This document shows positions 60,895-64,000 of a stretch of 64,000 nucleotides of DNA, one piece after another. The DNA comes from CAITUY01 sp964611575 (GTDB lineage: Bacteria > Verrucomicrobiota > Kiritimatiellia > CAIKKV01 > CAITUY01). The DNA lies in NCBI GenBank assembly GCA_964611575.1, contig CAZTAJ010000006.1, positions 1-64,000 of the forward strand. The letters are read 5' to 3'. The translations under genes were made by a program, and so were the position numbers. The notes below the pieces were generated by a model, which was not told the origin of the DNA, did no database searches, and saw nothing but the letters and a program-made list of their open reading frames with translations. How positions within the stretch are numbered: the stretch's first letter is position 1; every line of letters starts with the position of its first letter.

Positions 60895-62525
60895 CTGCCG
60901 TCCGCCGCATGACCTTCTGGTCGCTGCTGGCGGCGGGGGTCGTCGCGTTTTTCGTCTGGCTGGTGTACGTCCCCTACCGGCCGGAGAAAGTGTTCGAAAC
61001 CATTCCCGCCTCGGCTGCCTGGGTCAGCGTTCACCCTCGTCTCGCCGACGAATGGCCGGCCCTCATCCGCAACCCCGCCCTCACCAACCTGCTCATCGCG
61101 GCCGGGGTCAAGCCGGAGGACACCGGCAAGCTCGGAGCCGACCCGGTCCTCCAGGCGTGGATCCGGAAACTGGCCGGGCGCGAGACGGTCATCGCCTACG
61201 TCCCCGTCATGGGATATCAGAACCAGCCGGCCTGGGTGTTCGCCACCTGGATCGGGTCGCAAAGCATCACTCTCCGGCTCAGGCTCCCGTTCATCCGGTC
61301 GTCCGGGTTGCGGCGGGTGCCCGTGGAAAATGGCCGCACGGTCTATATCGCCCGCACCGCTTTTGCGCAGCCTGGCCAGAAACTCTCCCTGGCCTTGATG
61401 GACGGCGTGCTGGTGGGTTGCCTTTCGGCCGATCCCGTGGGCGTCCGCTGGCTGCTGGAAACCGGCGACCGCTATCCCTGGAAACCGTCCTTGCGGACCT
61501 CCGGCCAACTCGATCGGGCGCGGGGGCTGCTGGCAGCAACCCCTCCCCCCCATTGGGGTTGGTTCTCCCTGCCGACGGCGGGCGATGCCGGCATGGTCGC
61601 CTACACGCTGGAGCTCGGCTCCGACCGTCGCCTGGAAGCCCGGATGGTCACGGCGACTCCCGTGCCCGGCGCCGCCATGCCGCTATCGGCCCCCGCGCTG
61701 GCCTCCATGACCGACTTGCTGGGCGAAAGTCCCGACCTGATCGCCGTCCTGCCCCTGGCCTCCGTCGCGCCGCTGGCGCTCCGCTCGGAAACGCCGCTCT
61801 GGACGGCGACGGCCAGGGCCCTGTTGTCCCCCGCCAACCTGCCGTCGAATGCGCTCGCCGTGGTGGCCGTCCTGGATCAGGCGCATTGCAGCCGGATCCG
61901 CGGTCCGCTCGGTCCCGTCCTGGGCCCGCTCATGAAAGGCCTGAAACTGCCGACCCTGGTCCTGGGGTACGAGGTCGGCTCATCCGACGAGGCTGATGCG
62001 CGCATCGACCAGGCGCTTGACCAACTGAATGTCCGGTATAGCACCGGTCTCATTCGACACACGGTGCCCGCGGGATCCCGCACCATCACCCTAATCGAGG
62101 AGACCCGGTCGGGCTTCTACTCCAAGTTCGAGCCCGACGAACGCGTGGCGTATGTCGTTTGCGACGGCTGGCTCTTCCTCTGCAGCAACGCAACGGTGCT
62201 CAAAAAGCGGCTGGCCGACCACGAGGCCCGCGGCGACCAGCCCGCCCCTCCGGCGCCATGGTTCGCAGCGGCCCTGCGCACTCCCGCAACCGCGGCCGCC
62301 TGGATGGACCTCACCGCCGGGGCGAAGACCGTCAAGGACCTGGCCGGCGCCGCCCAGTTGATCACCCTGATGGTCAATACAAAGGATTCCAGCAAACTGC
62401 GCGAAACGCTGACCGGCTGGCGCAAGGCGGCGGACCTGTTGAAACCCTTCGAAACGGCGGAGGCCACGCTGAGTTGCAGTAACGGCCTGACGCACTTGAA
62501 CGTCGTCCTCGGCGCAACCCGCTGA
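60891..62525 (+). CDS. Unknown membrane-anchored protein
   Basis: This is a 544-residue protein with one N-terminal transmembrane helix (FWSLLAAGVVAFFVWLVYV) and a large exported domain. The exported part has alternating helices and strands but no motif I recognise. The start is GTG 60891, overlapping the pyrD stop (GTGA); ATG 60909 is an alternative. Its translational coupling to pyrD does not by itself suggest a pyrimidine role. It could be a PVC-specific envelope protein. No function is proposed. Confidence 0.7.
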   Translation: MTAVRRMTFWSLLAAGVVAFFVWLVYVPYRPEKVFETIPASAAWVSVHPRLADEWPALIRNPALTNLLIAAGVKPEDTGKLGADPVLQAWIRKLAGRETVIAYVPVMGYQNQPAWVFATWIGSQSITLRLRLPFIRSSGLRRVPVENGRTVYIARTAFAQPGQKLSLALMDGVLVGCLSADPVGVRWLLETGDRYPWKPSLRTSGQLDRARGLLAATPPPHWGWFSLPTAGDAGMVAYTLELGSDRRLEARMVTATPVPGAAMPLSAPALASMTDLLGESPDLIAVLPLASVAPLALRSETPLWTATARALLSPANLPSNALAVVAVLDQAHCSRIRGPLGPVLGPLMKGLKLPTLVLGYEVGSSDEADARIDQALDQLNVRYSTGLIRHTVPAGSRTITLIEETRSGFYSKFEPDERVAYVVCDGWLFLCSNATVLKKRLADHEARGDQPAPPAPWFAAALRTPATAAAWMDLTAGAKTVKDLAGAAQLITLMVNTKDSSKLRETLTGWRKAADLLKPFETAEATLSCSNGLTHLNVVLGATR

Positions 62526-62557
62526 GAGAAACGGCACTCGCATAAGAGCGGCCAACC

Positions 62558-63220
62558 ATGAGTAGTCAGGTCATCTCCAAACAACGGGTCGCCGATCACG
62601 GCGAGGTGTTGACCGCCAAGCGCGAGGTCAACGCCATGCTCGATCTGGTGAAGCAGGAGACGGAACGGATCGAATCCCGCTTCCTCGAACCCGCTTGCGG
62701 CAACGGGAACTTCCTGACCGCGATTCTGGATCGGAAACTGGCCGTGGTGGAGAAACGCTACGGCAAGTCGCAACTGGAATTTGAACGGAATGCCGTCATC
62801 GCCGTGTCGAGCCTCTATGGCATCGACATCCTTTCGGACAATGTGTCGCAATGCCGGGAGCGTCTTTTCGGCGTCTTCGACGAGGTCTATGAGCGGCTCT
62901 TTCCCGGGACCTCCAAAGCCGGATGTCGCGACGCGGTTCGGTTCATCCTTATCCGCAACATCGTCTGGGGCGACGCCCTGACCCTCAAGACGGTTGATGA
63001 GGAGCCCGGCAACATCGTCTTCTCCGAATGGTCGCCGGTCAATGGGAGTCTGCTCAAACGGCGGGACTTCACCTTTCACGGTCTGTTGTCGCACGAGGGC
63101 ATGAAGCAATTGCCGCTCTTCTCCGACCTGGGCGAGGATGTGTTCATCCCCACGCCCGAGAAGGAGTATCCCCCGGTCCACTTCCTGGAGATCGCCCATG
63201 TCCAGCAGCAGCGGGTATAA
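62558..63220 (+). CDS. DNA methyltransferase-like protein lacking the NPPY motif
   Basis: This is a 220-residue protein with the AdoMet-binding motif I FLEPACGNGNF (42-52) and a later GIDILSDN motif II, but no NPPY catalytic motif in the 220 residues. It resembles small subunit M proteins found directly upstream of Eco57I-type methylase genes in restriction-modification loci. Its 3' end overlaps the following gene by 23 bp, so the two are co-translated. It may act as a specificity or activation partner of that protein. Confidence 0.75.
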   Translation: MSSQVISKQRVADHGEVLTAKREVNAMLDLVKQETERIESRFLEPACGNGNFLTAILDRKLAVVEKRYGKSQLEFERNAVIAVSSLYGIDILSDNVSQCRERLFGVFDEVYERLFPGTSKAGCRDAVRFILIRNIVWGDALTLKTVDEEPGNIVFSEWSPVNGSLLKRRDFTFHGLLSHEGMKQLPLFSDLGEDVFIPTPEKEYPPVHFLEIAHVQQQRV

Positions 63221-64000
63221 CCCCGACGTCCTCTCCTGTATCGCCAACCTGAGCAGCGACGAGGTGTTCACCCCACCGCAACTGGCGAACCGGATTCTGG
63301 ACCTGCTCCCGGCGAAACTCTGGAGCGACAAGAAGGCCACGTTCCTCGATCCCGGCTGTAAGTCGGGCGTGTTCCTGCGGGAGATTGCCAAACGTCTGGA
63401 CAAGGGCCTGGAAAAACAGATCCCCGACCGCCAGAAGCGGTTGAACCACATCTTCAAGAACCAACTCTACGGACTCGCGATCACGGAATTGACCTCCTTG
63501 CTTTCGCGCCGATCCGTGTACTGCTCCAAGACTGCCAACGGGAAGTATTCCGTTTGCGAGGCATTCGACACCCCCGAAGGCAATATCCACTTTGGCCGCG
63601 TGGAACACGCATGGGAGAATGGGTGCTGCTCTTACTGCGGGGCCAACGAGGAGAACTACGAAAGGGGTGGGGAACTTGAAAGTCACGCCTACGCGTTCAT
63701 CCATGCCGAAAAGCCGAAGGAGATATTCAATATGAAATTCGACGTTATTATCGGCAATCCCCCTTACCAGTTGAGCGATGCTGGTTTTGGAGAGAGCGCC
63801 CGTCCGCTCTACCACTTGTTCGTTGAACGGGCAAAGAAGCTGAACCCGCGATTCCTGACCATGATTATTCCCTCTCGTTGGTTCGCGGGTGGAAAGGGCT
63901 TAGATGAGTTCCGAGAGTCGATGCTCACCGATGACCGATTGCGCTCGATTGACGACCATCTCAGCGCCTCGGACGTCTTTCCGGGCGTGGGTCTCAAGGG
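63198..64000 (+). CDS. Eco57I-type DNA methylase, partial at window edge
   Basis: The frame is open from ATG 63198 through the window end (at least 267 residues). It shows a degenerate motif I FLDPGCKSGVFLREI (49-63), a Cys-rich zinc-knuckle-like CCSYCG (143-148), the catalytic NPPY at 187-190 in FDVIIGNPPY, and PSRWFAGGKG further on. These are features of N6-adenine methylases in Eco57I-like restriction-modification systems. The C-terminal part, which would carry target recognition and perhaps a nuclease, is outside the window. It probably starts within the reading frame of the gene upstream. Confidence 0.85.
   Translation, partial: MSSSSGYNPDVLSCIANLSSDEVFTPPQLANRILDLLPAKLWSDKKATFLDPGCKSGVFLREIAKRLDKGLEKQIPDRQKRLNHIFKNQLYGLAITELTSLLSRRSVYCSKTANGKYSVCEAFDTPEGNIHFGRVEHAWENGCCSYCGANEENYERGGELESHAYAFIHAEKPKEIFNMKFDVIIGNPPYQLSDAGFGESARPLYHLFVERAKKLNPRFLTMIIPSRWFAGGKGLDEFRESMLTDDRLRSIDDHLSASDVFPGVGLK

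Noticed and set aside
63144..63815. 223-codon minus-strand frame at the right edge
   Set aside because: It lies opposite a clear methylase frame with NPPY and motif I, so it is a shadow.
1..64000. tRNA, rRNA, riboswitch or CRISPR array
   Set aside because: I looked in the intergenic spaces and saw no cloverleaf, no conserved riboswitch core and no regular repeat-spacer pattern; a covariance-model search could still find small RNAs.

Overview
The window reads as one scaffold of a GC-rich, Gram-negative-type bacterium, most likely from the PVC superphylum (Kiritimatiellota, Verrucomicrobiota or Lentisphaerota), probably from a metagenome assembly. Reasons: GH123-like/DUF6067-type secreted proteins, paired UroD-like proteins, a MoxR-DUF58-VWA-VWA-giant coiled-coil operon as seen in planctomycetes and verrucomicrobia, FHA and zinc-ribbon Ser/Thr-kinase signalling, and many secreted sugar-active proteins. 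The placement is inference; no rRNA or tRNA gene was seen. A 100-N gap at 1166-1265 is flanked by identical 55-bp sequences and looks like an unmerged contig overlap.

Layout. 1-406 is non-coding with a 29-bp inverted repeat. 407-4362 holds a metallo-beta-lactamase-fold hydrolase, an SDR with an altered catalytic lysine, a DUF6786/DUF4380-like protein and a convergent Gfo/Idh/MocA oxidoreductase. 4632-9173 is a membrane-protein operon (unknown membrane protein, winged-helix regulator, CreD, two more membrane proteins) behind a promoter whose spacer is filled by a 14-bp palindrome. 9268-10129 encodes RidA and a flavodoxin. 10201-25031, all on the minus strand, carries a zinc-ribbon protein, a kinase, a thioesterase, a glycyl radical enzyme, a beta-propeller protein, two large secreted GH123-like paralogues and a GntR/LacI-type regulator with a candidate operator. 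25209-25957 is a yqjD/yqjE-like pair, followed by about 650 bp packed with short repeats. 26607-28270 encodes an SmpA-like secreted protein and a tRNA-dihydrouridine synthase. 28257-32167 has two UroD-like proteins and an arabinofuranosidase; 32339-33676 is an ATP-cone/uridine-kinase fusion.

33690-47878 is a six-gene minus-strand operon (MoxR, DUF58, two VWA membrane proteins, a 1797-residue Ala/Gln-rich membrane coiled-coil protein, a terpenoid-cyclase-fold repeat protein), probably an envelope-associated chaperone or scaffold system. Next to it are an FHA sigma-54 activator and a convergent zinc-ribbon kinase. 51846-55446 is a second carbohydrate cluster (GH1, TIM-barrel isomerase, SGNH hydrolase). 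55572-55960 is an internally deleted mobile element with 19-bp inverted ends. 56027-62525 holds a ferredoxin-type aldo/keto reductase, PPK2, MurG, PyrK, PyrD and an unknown membrane-anchored protein. The right edge carries a two-gene DNA methyltransferase module of restriction-modification type, cut by the window end.

The most unusual theme is a set of short G-rich repeats, mostly heptamers (GGGTTTC, GGGTTCA, GAGGTGG, GGCTGAA and relatives), together with small 3-nt-loop hairpins. They lie in several intergenic spaces and have also entered at least four reading frames without breaking them.
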